Shown here one piece after another: positions 23,108-36,449 of a stretch of 64,000 nt of DNA. Location of the stretch: assembly GCA_013398955.1 (NCBI GenBank), contig VWPU01008529.1:1-64000 (forward strand), written 5' to 3'. The stretch's first letter is position 1; each line of letters begins with the position of its first letter. The stretch is from Callaeas wilsoni (taxonomy: Eukaryota; Chordata; Aves; Passeriformes; Callaeidae). The notes under the pieces were generated by a model. It was not told where the DNA came from. It did no database searches and was given only the letters and a program-made list of their open reading frames with translations. The position numbers and the translations under genes are program-made.

Positions 23108-23932
23108 GTTGTTCCATTTGATGAATGCACCGTATGCTGGTTGCTTTGCTTTGAGTTTTTTGGGGAACAAAATTCATTAAAATCTCTTCACTGCTCTTTT
23201 TCTGAGACAAGGCTGGGGAGGGAGGTAGAGGAACATCCTGCCACTATACTGTCTCTATTAAATTGCTGCCGCAGATGCTGTCTTGGCTGCTGGTAACAGT
23301 GTCAGAAATGGCAGCAGCCTTCTGCAAAAGTGGTTTAAAAATAGACCTATTTGGGTATGCTTATTCCCTTAAAGGGACATTGTCAGTTTGATTTAGTCCC
23401 AACATTTTAGCTTGGTTGCTGTTAGCTATGCCATCTCTTCTGAGTTGCCAGCCAATTTGGCCAGGTCTGCAATGGCTTTGGTATTGTTTTACATAGAGGC
23501 AAATATGCTTTGAACATAGCATAATAAAGTTTTACTAAACCTAGTAAATTGATGATACTTTTTTTTGCATGTGTCTGTTGCCATGAAAGCGAGGCACAGC
23601 TAGCATTCCCTTGCCAGAGTTGTCACCCTTGCAGCTGAAGGCCTTGTGCAGTCAGGTTACAGTTATCCATGTCCTTTCAAAATATACCCCTATTCTGTTT
23701 TTTGCCATAGTGCATCACTGCCATCAGCATCCTGCTTTTTTTCTGAGATAGAAATGTTATTCCTTTCTTTCTCCTCTTTTTACCAAAATTAATTTGGGCA
23801 ATGCAGTGGGTGGGATAAGATTGGAAATGTACAACCCCCACCTTCCATCCATCTTAAAAGCCCAAGGCTGCTTTTAAGGATGAGAGTGGTTCTTTGAAGA
23901 AGTTTCTTGGGTTGGTGACTTCCCCTCTTCAG

Positions 23933-24128
23933 AGCAATGCAGCATCATGCTGCGTGTGTCAGGAGGCAAATAAGCTTGACCTACAGCACCTCTGCCAATA
24001 AGACTTTTGTTGTCTACGGTTTCCAGTTTCTGTCAGAGCCAAATGTTGTGGCTCTGCCCAGTGTTAACACAGGTCGTGTTACAGCCCTGGAGAGCAGAGC
24101 AGCTACAGTCACATGGCTGCAGTGACTG
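23933..24128 (+). other. Exon-like segment (putative, 196 nt)
   Basis: An acceptor-like GACTTCCCCTCTTCAG (AG at 23931-23932) opens it, and a consensus donor ACTG then GTAAGG (GT at 24129-24130) closes it. The frame from an ATG at 23937 stays open for 62 codons, including ANKTFVVYGFQFLSEPNVV, and stops at a TGA four bases before the donor. That suits a noncoding or terminal-coding exon better than an internal coding one. Base composition is richer in G and C than the flanks. No family is recognised. The minus-strand 147-codon frame over the same block is an alternative. Confidence 0.3.
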
Positions 24129-25074
24129 GTAAGGAGATCCAGGTTTCCATGCTGAAAGCTCGGTTTCATTTTCTTGCTGCTGGTAATATTTGTTCCCCTC
24201 TGTGCAGTGGGATGGCCCTTGACAGCACTGAGCAAAGGCTGTGAAAGCTGACTGAAGCAGGCTGTGAGGGGACTGTTGAAACATGCTTTCAAGCAATTAC
24301 ATCTGGCTTTGCAATAGTGCCATCGATTTAATATCTTTCTCCTCCACCATCCTTTCCATGGTAACTGCTTCTTTCTCCTCTGCTGCCTTATTGCCCTTCT
24401 GCAATGTTTCTTACTCTTTGACATGTCCCCATCTCTTACATCAACTATCGCTTCCATCTAGGCCCTCTAGCCCCTTCATAGCCTGGTTTCCACTTGTCTA
24501 ATCTTTTTTTCATTAAGAGTTAGATTTTGCTGACATCTTTAAACTTCTGTATCTCCTGACTTTGAGAGTTCAGCATTGATTTCAATTAGAGCCCATGCCT
24601 AGAAGGCTTCAGCAAGCAGTATCTCCTCTCATGGTAATGAGTTGTTGTTACCACTCTCCCAGATGTGCTCACTTGTGCACAGTTCAACACTTGTTCTGAT
24701 TTGTGGTCTCTGATCAAACCATGCAAAGCAGGGCAGCATTTCGGGGGTCCTCTGCCTGCTTCTGTTGGATGGACAAGTCAGGAGGGAGCTGCAGAGGGCT
24801 TTCCTCTCAAAGGAGTCTTGAAACGCTGTTGCGGTAATTTGAGTCCTTCATAGTGTGATAGATTGAGGCACCTGACATCCAGCATTTTAACTTGTCCTTT
24901 CTTGGTGTTTGCTCCTGGCTTAGTTGTGCTTCAGTGAGATACATGATGCACATCCTGTGACAGGTACGTAGGTGCTGGAGCCAATTTACGCGTGCAACCA
25001 TAAGCAATTTTTAAAATGATGGCATGTCTGTCTCTCTGTGATACTGATGATGATGTTCGTTCTTGGATTGGTGG

Positions 25075-26436
25075 TGAGGTTCCAGAAGCCTGGAGAAACC
25101 TAATGTTGTGCCAATGCATAAAAAGGGAAAACAAGACAAATCTGGTAATTATAGCCCTGTCAACTTGGTGTTTATCCCGGGCAAAATAATGAAATGGCTG
25201 ATTAAAGGATTTGAGTAGCAAAGAGTTAAAAAGAGTAATATAATTAATGTCAGTCAAGTTAGGTTTATGGAAAAGAGATCCTGTCAAACTAACTTGATAT
25301 CTCTTTTGATAAATTTAGTTGATTAAAGGAAATTCTCTAGACATCTCTAAAGCGGTTGACTTGCTACCATAGGACATTTTGGAAAAAAGTGATAGAGAGC
25401 TAGCATGGCACACACTAATGATAGCAACAACTGGCCAGTTGTGACAGGTCTCTAAACATGATGGTTAACAAGGAATCACTGCTGAGCATGTGCTTCTAGT
25501 AAGGTTCTGCAATATTTGGTTCCCTGATCTGTTTAATACTTTTTAATTACATGAACGTGGAATAAACCCCCAGATCATTAGTGATTAAAGTCTCCAGTTA
25601 TGCTCCCCCAAGTCTTGTGCCAACAAGGAAGATGGTATTCTGTAACACCATGTTTCCAAGCCAGTAGTACCATATAGGAAAATGTAAGCAAGCAAATGTG
25701 GAGCTTCCTAGTAGGGCTGAAAGTTAAATTTGGCATCTAGGAACTAAAGAGGTCACGGTTCCAGAGTGGGAGACCCTTTTGGGAAGGGGTCCGTCTGAGA
25801 GGGACTTGAGGCTGCTGCTGAATAACCAGTTCCTAAGTTACCACAAGGATTAATGAGGTCTTTGGGTGTGAAAACGAGGGATTTTTAAATGAGAGGCTAG
25901 AGGTAATTCCTTTGTCACTGGTGCAATTGCTTTTGTAATAGTGTGCCTGGCTCTCATTTCAACAGTGCTAGAAGGATGCTGATAAATTGGAGGAGGATCA
26001 GAGGCAATGTCAGAATGATTAAAAGGTCTGAAAAAATGTCCTTTAGTGACATGCTCTGAGAGCACAATCTGCTTTAGCTTATTTAGCAGAGGTTTAAAGG
26101 TGGCTTGACCAGTCTATAAGTACCTATATAGGGACCAGAAATGTTCTATCTAGCTGACAAGTGTGCTGTGATTGCTGCTGGCTGGAAGGTGCAGCTGGAC
26201 ATATTTAGACAAGAAGAAAGAGCTCTGTTTGAAAAGAATGGGGCTAATTAACCACTGGAGTGTTTTACTAAGGGTTGTCATAGATTTTTCTCTGTTGGCA
26301 ATTTCAGTCTTCCTGCATGCTCTGGTCAAACCAGGGACTTCATTTAGGGACTGGTATGATCTGTGTTTTACAGGTGGTCAGAAAGGGTGATTGCTTTGGT
26401 GTCTTTTAACTGTGGGATCTGAGAATCCATTATAGA
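25075..26436 (+). mobile_element. Ancient CR1 LINE with decayed reverse-transcriptase region
   Basis: About 1.36 kb follows the old CR1 consensus from the reverse-transcriptase region to near the 3' end. Landmarks in order are TGGAGAAACCTAATGTTGTG (25091), TAATTATAGCCCTGTCAACT (25146), then a clear coding fossil at 25261-25299 reading RFMEKRSCQTNLI, the conserved CR1 block. Later come GATAAATTGGAGGAGGATCA (25981), TATAAGTACCTATATAGGGA (26115) and GGCTGGAAGG (26180). Stops interrupt the frame, for example TAG at 25216, and there are frame breaks. It is a dead copy, older than the CR1 at 19612. Confidence 0.85.
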
Positions 26437-29400
26437 AGTTCTTGGCAGTGCTGGGTAGTTTGCTCCAGCAAACAGGAGAAAGAGGAGCTCTCTTGTTTTA
26501 ACTTGTGTAAAATGCATGCAATTTAAGAAAATTAGACATTAGTTCACAGAATGAATAACCTTGATTTTATCAGTTTGAAGTTCTATTTTTCTGCAATTTG
26601 ACAAGTTTAAATGGCATTCAGGTAGCTTTTCATGTAAGGTGTCATTCTGTTTCCTTACTAATGCCTGAGCAAGTACCTTACCTATTGTCAGATTGTTAAT
26701 TCTCTGTTATTAAGTACTCAGGTGCTTCTTCATTGAAAGGACTGTCAGTTGTCAATGTGGATCATTTAGATTAAGAACCCAGCCTGTCAGATGCTCCTCT
26801 GCTTTTACAGACTAGCATCCAACAGCATGAGTATTGTCTTTCTGGAATTTAGACTTTCTTTTTAATATCCTCCCCTCCCCCCTCAAAAAAAACCCCCAAC
26901 AACCCAAAAACAACCCTACAAGTAATCACTAGAAAGGAGTCCACATTTCCACATTCTATTTGGGTGTGCAACAGCTACAGATACATGTGTGCATAGAAGT
27001 CTTTCCTGCTTCAATTAGTAGTAACGCAGAGGGAGGAAACTGCTTGTTTCTGAGTTTAGATTTAGTTTTGCTCTGATTATATTGGCTGTCTAGTTTGGAG
27101 CTTAATAGGGTTTAGGTGATTGTCTGAACTTCTCTCTTGGAAGAGAAGCACTGTTCTAGGGTATGGGAGACCTGACATCATCTGTTGAGCCTGCCAAAGG
27201 ACTCTGGTGTGACCAAAACTTTTCTTTTGTGCCTATTTCCTGTTAACAGAAGTATGAATAGCAACTTTTATTTGTCGTGCCTTGACGTATTTAAGGACTT
27301 CATGGCAGGAGAGGTTTTCTTGGCTTTTCCTGAGGGTCTCTATATATAGCACAGCAGAAGGACTTGTGAAACTACTCTTCACTTCCCAGCTTACAGAGAA
27401 TCCTGTAATTGGATCATGAACACATTTAGGGTCTGGGTACTTTGAGAGCTGGCTGGAGGCCAGGCTGAGTGGGAGTGTTTGCACATATGTACCTCAGAAG
27501 AGCTCTCTGGAGCCTGGGCCTCTTGTGAAATCCCTTGCCCCTGTAGCAGCACAGGGTTGACTTTGCCTGTGCTGTGGCCAGGTAACAGGATGGCTGGTGT
27601 TACATCAGGGGGTACCGTGTATGCACAGTAAAATGCAGTTGTGTACAGCACCTGTCTGGCTGTCTGCATCTTCCCTATGAGGTTTTGATCAGAGGCTGGG
27701 TAGGATCTGTGTTTCTAGAATAACGGAATGGTAACCTAGTCAAAGGAAAGTATTTGTAGGGGAGGAGACTCCTAAGAGTAGTCACAGAGTAGTTGAAGAG
27801 CACTGGCAGAATACAACTGGGGCTTGTGCAAGTGGAGCTGTATCTCGGCTTGGTTTTCATGAAGCTTTATCTGACATAGCCAGGTGCTAAGTTGAGCCAT
27901 ACCTGCCTCACTAAAGTCAATGTGGTTTTGAGATTATCTGATTCTAGCATCTTTAGTTTCTAACTCAGGCAGCTTTCACCAAGAGAAATGTCATAAAGCC
28001 AATCTCCAGTCTGGAGTGCCATATATCCCTTAGCAGCTGAAGGAATTGAGCCTTTAATTTTTTTTTCGTGTTAGTTTCCCCACTGTCATCTGGGAGCACA
28101 TTCCTTATGCTCTATTTGGTTTTGTCTTTTGCCGTTATCAAGACTGTCTTTGTAAAGTGAGGGCCCCCTGCCTGAACATGAAATAAAGAGGTAGGTGAAA
28201 ATCTACAGTTAATTGTGCGCTGCAATGTCATTCAGCTACTTGCATAATATTTAATTAAAGTGGTTATATTCTGTTGTCTCTCAGACTCTTTATTGGAGAC
28301 TGTGTCTGGCTTCATGGTTTCCTCTGTTAGTAGATCTTCAAAGCAGTTGCAGTTACGACAGTAAGTCAATACTGTCTTCTGTGGCTCACGCAGGCAGCTT
28401 CCAGACTTCTCTCTCCATAGTAGTCAACTTGACTAACTCCTGATTTTAGCTGGAATGTGTATGGTTCAATACAGAGGCCTGTATAGTATAACCTCCCTGT
28501 ATTTTTATTCAAAGAAGTCTTGTGCGGAGTGATTGTACTATTGAAGTCTGCTCCTCCTCTCCTGCTAGGAGAGCAATTAATGAAAACTATCCTCACAACA
28601 TCAACTGTTATTATTTTTTTTGAGATAGAATGTGTGTAAGCATATGCTCCAAACTTTAGTCTTTGAAAAGAAGTTGGCTAATATTGAATACCAAAGATAA
28701 ATTTTCCCTTGGAAGTTTGATCTATCAGTTTCTATCTGATTTGCTGAGAAAAGAGAGACAAGGAAGAATAGCTTGGATAGTTACATAATGCAGGGAGTCT
28801 TACAAGATTACAGAGAAGGTGGCAGGAAAATAATAAAAGTGGAGCAAATACGTAATGATTTATTTTCTTTCTTCTGAAATAGAAGTGAACTGATTGCAAA
28901 GCCTGGGTGAAATTATTCTCAACTTTAGAAAGTCAGGTTCTGAATGTAATGCTTATGTCTTAATCGTATCTATGATAAGCTTGTTTTCAGACCAGGGACT
29001 TGACTAAGGTCCTGATCTGTGTTCTGTCTGGCAGGCAATGTGAATGTTATCATTAAGCAGCAGATAGCCTTGGTGGCAATTGGAATTTTGTTTTGTGGCT
29101 TATTTCTTTTAAGCACCTTTCTGTTGGAGACTGTTGTTTGGAGTGCTGTCTGATCACCAGTTAAAGAAGAAAAATACTGTGCTGGCATGGAACTGTTTGT
29201 TCTTGTTGCTCCTCAAAAAATTAACCTTTGGGGTAGAAAGCAGAGATTTGGAGAAAAATAAATATAGAGAGAATATTCTTCAGTTTCTTACTCTGGCAGA
29301 ATGGAATGCTTTTTTGAGTTTTATTGAGGTAGCTTGTAAAGGTGGTTGTCTAATGGTGTAGTATTTCTGGTTTTGGTCTTTAACTGTTAGGAAACTTGTC

Positions 29401-32400
29401 TCGAGTCTGGGCTTCTGCTGAAAAGAATTCTAGGATTTAGAAAATTATTTACCATGTGTGCTTCAGCAAAGATTACCTGAAGCTGCCTAGTTTCTATTTT
29501 GTGCTTATTTGTAAACCTTACTCTAATACATAAAATGCCAGTAGGTGGCAATCAAGAATATACAGGCTGATGCCTCTATGTTTCGTAGGACCAAAAAGCT
29601 TCTTGTGTATGACAAAATATCAGCTTTTAACAAGCATGCAAAAGTGGAGTGCCTGGAATGAGTGGAAACCTGTGCAAGGATGGCTTTGGTCTCTGAGTCT
29701 GTAGTTAATAATATCTGTTTTCCCCAAGGAACAGATAGGGGTTAGATGTTCTTTAAGAACTTGTTGCTTTGATTCCAAATGTTTTACCTTCCAGCTTGCT
29801 CCAACTAAACTTTCACCTTTTGGGCTGTTGAGAGCAGCCCAAGTATATGTTGGGAGTCGGAGTATGTCCTTGCATTGCAGGGGGCTGTGTCCTCAGGCCA
29901 GCTGTGTCTGATGCAGAACTGATGTCTCAGCAGGGTGACATAAGGAACCTGCATTGCTGCAGCCAGAAGAGAAGCTGTGTGTATGTATGACACAACAGTG
30001 GCACTCCTTTCAGAGCTTATTTTGCCGTTGCAGGTTTCCACAATTTTGTGTTGCTTTCAAAGTCAATCCATTATAGTGACCTGGCAACTCACTCTGGGCA
30101 CGTGAAAGTGGTGAATTGAAAACAATTTTGCTGTAACTGCACTCGAGTCAGGCAGGGATAGGATTTTTCTATCTTCCTTTCTCCCTGTGGGGTAGGAAAA
30201 AATTACTGTTCACTAATGAAGTTAACGGTTGATAATTTGCTGGTAATTGGATGGACAGATTTATTTTTGGTGCAGTGGGGAAATCTTATTGCTATACATA
30301 AAACTTCCAATGAAACAGTTTGTAAGATTAAATTGCAACTGACAGTGCAGCGTTTGCCTCTACCATTTACCAGCACAGTAAATGACTTTTTCCCACATCT
30401 GCCCTCAGCTTGATCCTTCCTTGTGATAGGAGACTGCCATGAAAGGGAGAAAGGTGCAAGGATTTTACTTTGTGGAGGCCTTTTTGCAAAAGAAATGGCT
30501 GTGGCATGAGGTCATTTGAAACATTGACTGCTTTGTATTGGTATTGTTAAAACATTGTGACCTACATTGCTTGGGCACTGTGATTTGCTCCAATTAATGG
30601 ATCTGTCAGCACAGATTAATTATAAAACTGACAACTGCTTCTAGATGTAGTGGGTGCTGGTGACCTCTGATTGTGAGAGGAAGATGTTGGCTTCTGCTTT
30701 GTGTGTGAGATAATGTAATTTGTATGAATCTGCTCTGTGGAAACTGTCCTTTTTAAATGCCAAATTCCGTGTACCACATTTGAATTATTTTTACTAGATT
30801 TTAGTTTCTTAATACACTAGAAGTCTCTAATGCCAAATTGATTCACATCTTGGAAATTTGCTTCTAGTCCTGCATTTTGCTTTACTTCAAAAGAATCAGT
30901 GTAATCATCATTGCATTCTGTCAGTAATGTCATTAGTGAACCTCTCCCGATCTTAGGTGACGAAGTAAAGAGTATTGTTTGAGCCCCCTTTATGTGGCCT
31001 TGTGTAGTGGCAGAGAGCACAAACTACTTTATAACAGACAAAAATAACGTTTCCAGTTCCTGTGCAGCCTCTTCTTGATTCTACTCATCTTCCTAGATCT
31101 GCTTTCAATTCTCTTGGTTTCTTCCTTGTGTTTCCAGAGGGAAGATTGAGCTAGGTATTTCAGATGACAGTTTGATTTAGAAGTTGCCTGTGTGTGGACA
31201 GTTTCTAAGCTTTGCTAAACAGAGCCAAGAAGGAGGGAAGCTGTTTGCTTTAGTAACTCTTCTGAGTGGGAAGAGTATAGGCAACTTTACTGTGATTTTC
31301 AGGTCAGCTCCTCTGCCTTTATTCCTCTGGAAGGCCTCCCTTTGTATTAGCAAGTCAACAGCGTACAGGAGAAGTTAAGATTGTTTTGCCAGTGTACATT
31401 AGTTTGAACTCATGCAAGTTAAATACCCTCTGCCAATGTGTTGCTTGGTCCCCCAAAATGTTCCAGTACAACTGCAGTGCCTCAGATTTCATAGCTCTCA
31501 TCAGCTGAAACAATTTACTTTTGCTAGAAAACTTGTCCTACTCCACATCCACTTCTCTTGTGTTAGACGAAGGTTCAAGAAACAACAGGCCCTCAAAACC
31601 AGGCCGTGACTTCTCTAAAGGCCCAGGCATCAGGCAGTCATGGGAAAGGAATAGGGCAGGAACGTGACATTAATGTCATGTCGCTTAACTGTGGGATGTT
31701 TCTGTATGGCAGAGGAATGTTCATAATGACATGTTCCCTTTTGACGGCTGATCTTTAATATTTCATGAAACCAAACTAGTTCAGAAACATAAAGAAGCCT
31801 TTTACTAAAGTGATTTTCTAGAGCAGACTTGGCATAATACACATAGGCTAAGTCTAGCCAGAAAACTGTCAAGCTTCTTCCTCCATTTTCTCTTCTCTAA
31901 TAAGCCGAGACACACTGCTCTTATGCTTCAAGGCATCCCAGGAAGCTGGAGATCCCATGCTTCTGAACTGGTACAACTGCAGACATTTTCTCTAGGATTT
32001 ATCTACTGAGTCTTTCAACTGGTCTAGAAAAAAATTTCCTGTGCTTCAGTGCACAGTAGAGAAGTTGTCCAAAGCTGTTTAGAAATATCTATGCACTAAA
32101 ATATTTTATTTAAATATTTGGACAGAAGTGAAATTGTACAATGATCTAGTATGAAGCATGAGCATATTGTAGGCAACTTTTATTCCCCACAGTAGGTAAC
32201 ATAAACCATTTTCTGTGGAATGTGTCTGTTATATCTTCCTTTTAAGAAAAATTTCCTAATTCATGTGGCTGCTGGGCACAAACTACATTTATTTTTCTCA
32301 GTAATAAGCGAGCAAGTTTTTAGGTGTGTAAGTGTTGCCTTGTAAGCACTTTCTCTTTGACACCTTCACTGCCTTTTCAGCTTCCTTGTAATCCAGATGT

Positions 32401-35400
32401 TGCCAGTTTCTTCATACTTGAACTTATGGACTCCTGAGACTTCACCATATGAAAACTTTTGTCTCATGCATTATCCACCATAACTAAAGCTATACACATC
32501 AATACCTTAAAAATGGGGATGAAAATATGATCCTCTTGTATATGGGCTCAGAATGGCAATTTTCAGAAAACACATAAAGCTTCATGGGTCCAGATGAAGC
32601 AAAAATCCATTTTTACCGTACCCTATTGCCCCAAAGAATCCAGATATCTCATTTTTGATACCCTCCCCCAAGACTTGTATTGCATGTCAGCATGCATTAC
32701 AAATTTTTACACTGTACTAAGTACAACATCCCCTCCAGCAAAAAACTCTGATTGCAGCTTTCCATCGTGGCTTGGATTAATCATAAATGATAATTGCAGT
32801 GCTATTAAAACAAACTGAAAAGACTTGTTGAACCAAAGTGGTGATGGAGAGAGAGCAAAACTAGAGCAAGGAGGGCATGGGCGTAATACATTCTTAAATT
32901 TACTGCTGTCCCCCCTTGTCCCCCTCCTTTATACAGGAATGAGTACGGACCGTGGAGCTGAAGGTCAGGTTAACATCCATGATGGCAGTGGTGATGTGGA
33001 GAAAGGTGTTGGCTTGGCAAGGGCCAGTTCAGTCTATTTCTTCTACTCTGTCAGGATTTTTCATTGCCTATAGAACTGAGCAAGGCTTTTTGCTGCATCC
33101 TGTCAAGAGAGGCTGGGTGCTTTGCCTTTTTGACAGCACAGCATGCACTGGTTGAAAGGAGTTGCATGTTCCGCAACTGAAATTGGTCTCAGTGGTTTAG
33201 ATGTGTATATGTTTCTTTCTTTTGGGTGAAAACTTTGCCTTTTCCAGTTGCGTGTCCTTACAGCTGTTTCAGCTGCAATTTTCACGCTGTTCTTACAATA
33301 TACGGCTTGAACATGCAGCATCTTTGTTGGGCAGGGAGATGCTCCCTCCTGCAGGCCCAGATAGATTTGATCCCTCTTATAGTTCTGAAAAGGATTCCAT
33401 GATCCAGCCTTTCAAAAGACAGCAGCAGTAGTTTGATGAAAACATGGATTTATTTATTCCAGGTAAATACTCCAAGTAGAGAGAAGTAGATTGAAAACTA
33501 TAAAAAAAACCCCAAAAATTATGTGGCTCTGAACTAACCTCACCTTTGGATTTCCTTGTTAGCCAAACGAGTTCTTAACTGTTGACGTAAACTGAGCCCT
33601 GGCAATTGTTATCAGTCCAGCACTTCTCCCCTTCTAGTTATTCCACCCATAGCATATAGGTTGTGTTTTTAATCCTTTCCAGATATTCAAAATGTTCCTT
33701 TGACTCAGAATTGCATCTCATGGTTTGTGTGTTTCCAGATGTACCTGTAGGAGCCTTCTAATGGAACTCAGACTTTGTTCCTTCAAGGACCAGGCTGTTG
33801 AAGAGAAGATGCTGCCTGCATTCTTCAAACTTTGAAGTGCTAAAACTGGATTTAACCTTAGGGTTTCCTGGAACCAGGAACTAGATAATCCTGAAATCCC
33901 CAAATATGTATCTGGTTGATAAGTTACATTTTTCACTCCATCTCCCAAAATAATTGCTTCTTTCTCAGTGTATAAAATTGCTCCTGATCTTCCAGTCTCT
34001 TTGCAGCAGTTACACAGTTGAAATTATTACTGTCATCTGACACTAGCTCAAACTTTTAATAAATGCACATAGGGTTCCCCCCACTGCCCTTAAACTGGCA
34101 ATGAGCCAGAGCATATTTTCTGGATGTGAACATGTATGCCCTTTCTGAGGTGTTTAGCTTATTGTGTTATGCAGGAAACTCTGCAAAGTGGCCTCACCAG
34201 TACCTGCTGTATTTGGAGCAGTCCTTTACTAGCTGATTCTGTAACTGGGGCAGGTCCACCAAGCTTTTGCTGCTAGTGCACCTACTGAGGAAACCAGCAG
34301 TGGAAGAGTGAGGGATGTTCTGTTCCTCTGCCTCCTGCAGGACTAGAAGGCTGCACAGGAAGATAGCTTCAGGAATATCAGGAAAGAAAAGCTGCTCTTG
34401 TGGTGAGAGTGGAGGTGGTCTCCTGCTACCCCCTCCCTGGAGACCTGCAGGACAGTACTTACATTGCCAGGAGCACTGGGGCCTTAGAGATGGCAGTGTT
34501 CTGTACTAGGACATGCTGCAGATTGCTGATGCCTGATGCAAGGTGTTGTACGAGGACCTGGAGTGTTCTTTTTAAGGCGTGATGTTTCACATAAAACTGC
34601 TTGAGTGGAGGGTCAGAGCAGACTCTATTTTCTACTTTGCAGCTTAGGGCAGGATGTATTTGGTAATACATTTTAGTATTTCTGGACAAATGAAAGTCAA
34701 CAAATCCAAGTTTAACTGCAGCCAATTTTCCCCCTTAGTTCCTGTTTAAATACATGAGTAATGGTCACTCAGTGCATTTTGCTGCTGAGTTTAACATAAA
34801 GGGCTCCAAAGCTCCTTAGGCTATCAGCCTCAGTCAACAAGTGATGGAGTCACAGCATTTTCTTGTACTAGTCAGGAAAATTCACTGGAAATGGAGGATG
34901 AATCTGGATAAACTTTCAAAAGACATCTAGAAATATCCAACTCTATCATATGACTGAAATCTCAGAATCCTTTGTCCATGCCATATTCATAAAATAGATG
35001 TTAAAGGGAGGTAGAAGAATTGTATTAAGTAGCTTCAGGAACAACACCATCTTTGTCTTCACATAATTGTTCTGAAGTTTTAGTCTAATAAGACTAGAGG
35101 AAAATCTGCTGGAAGTGATGGAGGGAAGAGACCTCCTGCTCTTATTTTGCCTTTGCAAGGATTTCCTCTCTCTTAAAATGCCCAATTCTGTTCAATTCTG
35201 CTGTGATTTAATATAACTTTGGTCTTAGTGACACGTAGGAAACCCTAAATAGTCATATGTCCTTGTTTCAGTGATTCATCTATAACTTACTATTGTTAAA
35301 CAAGATACTCTTAGGGTGATCTTTAAAGCAGACACTGTGAAAGGGTAAGTCCCTTCATCAGGCCTGAAAGTAAGGGGCCAAATAATTCCTCCAAGCAGAG

Positions 35401-35528
35401 AATGACTGTTATTCTTTTTCACTGCTCTAGATACAAGTCGTATAGTCCTGACTGCCTACATGGTGTTCTGCACCTGTTATATGTGCGTTCCTCCTCTGTA
35501 AGAAGCATTATGTCTTAATCTGCAGCCC
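26437..35528. other. Gene-poor unique sequence
   Basis: No gene or recognisable mobile element was seen over about 9 kb. There is a C/A-rich low-complexity patch at 26870-26925 and a 14-bp palindrome at 31665. Open frames are at most about 92 codons, on both strands, with no domain signature. I noticed no RNA gene. Confidence 0.55.
31665..31678. repeat. Perfect 14-bp palindrome
   Basis: TGACATTAATGTCA is self-complementary. Dyads of this kind can bind dimeric factors, but the context offers no support for a function. Confidence 0.85.
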
Positions 35529-36187
35529 TGTCAGTTTGTCAAGAGATGGGAAGTCCTGATAGAGATGGTTCTTGACAGAAAGGAGCAATAGAGTGTGAGG
35601 AGAATGAGGAGACCACAGGAGACACAGTGTTGTGGTGACTGAACCAACCACAGTAATGCCCAGGGGGGCACAAAGCCCAGATCATGAGGAAACCTATTGG
35701 TGGGCCAGCTCCAAAGGTTAAATATCGCCCTGTGAGAGAAGGTTTCTCCCACTGAATTCCTGTGACCTGATGGAGGTTCGGTCTGTCTGAATGACAGCTG
35801 ACAGACACCCCTTGTCTCCCCTAAAAGAATGTGACCAGACCTGTCCTGCCCTTCCCTTCTCCCCATAGGCTGTTGCTGTATCATCCCTGCCTCCTTTTCT
35901 GCACTCCTTTTAAGTGTGTCCCGAATAGGAGTTCGGTCTCTCGAGTTCGGACCTCTTCGGGGGAGTTTGGCGATAAACCCTCGCTCGTTTATCTCTGGCT
36001 GCGCCTGGGCTGTCCGTAAGCCCCGGGCGCGCGTGGCTGCGCGCGTCCCACCGCCGAGGTGCCGCAGAGTGTCCGCTCTTGTACTGGCCGCTTCTGGCCA
36101 AGCGGCAGTCTCCCTGCCCAGCCAGCGCCCGGCGTTTGAATAACACAGGACTTCGAGCAACCTCGTTTAGGGTTCTGCTGGCAGACA
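35529..36187 (+). mobile_element. CpG-rich ERV long terminal repeat, probably solo
   Basis: This GC- and CpG-rich island in AT-rich DNA has LTR organisation. The U3-like part opens at TGTCAG (or TGTCAAG at 35537). A TATA-like CTTTTAAG lies near 35907. An R-like block contains GGGGGAGTTTGGC followed by a poly(A)-signal variant GATAAA at 35972-35977. A CpG-dense U5-like part ends with GACA at 36187. The ends are complementary (TGTC and GACA), but no convincing target-site duplication was found, so the borders are approximate. No viral genes adjoin it. Class II (ERVK-like) is a guess from the R region. A long minus-strand open frame across it (35531-36160, 209 codons) is a by-product of base composition. 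High CpG retention suggests a fairly young insertion. Confidence 0.65.
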
Positions 36188-36449
36188 CTGGACAGAGCTG
36201 GATTTCCTGAGAAGGAGCATATTAAGGAATTGCTTAGTACCCTTAGCTATGGACTATTGCAGTAAAAACTCACTTTGTTACATCTGAAGCAAACAGAAAG
36301 CTATGTTGCCTGGCCAAAGGTACATCCTTTTTATTAAAAATAACAAACCCCAAACCGGAACAAAACACCCAACCTCCCCTTCTAAAAACCTAGGTAAGAC
36401 CCCCAAAAGACCCCTTTTCCCTCAAAAAATACTGCTAGGAACTAAAAAT

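Larger units (their letters stand above)
19991..25074. other. Gene-poor unique sequence with one exon-like block
   Basis: No gene is recognised. It contains a 16-bp palindrome at 23092 and the exon-like block 23933-24128. A 147-codon minus-strand frame at 24014-24457 overlaps that block; its start is rich in Arg and Lys, but it has no recognised domain. The rest is AT-rich sequence with short chance frames. Confidence 0.6.

Noticed and set aside
24014..24457. 147-codon basic minus-strand frame as a real gene
   Set aside because: No domain, no promoter or splice context on that strand, and it overlaps a better-bounded plus-strand exon-like block. Kept only as an alternative in the findings.
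35531..36160. 209-codon minus-strand open frame, the longest in the window
   Set aside because: It lies antisense across the CpG-rich LTR. Its composition (Arg, Thr, Ser rich) follows the base content, and no domain is visible.
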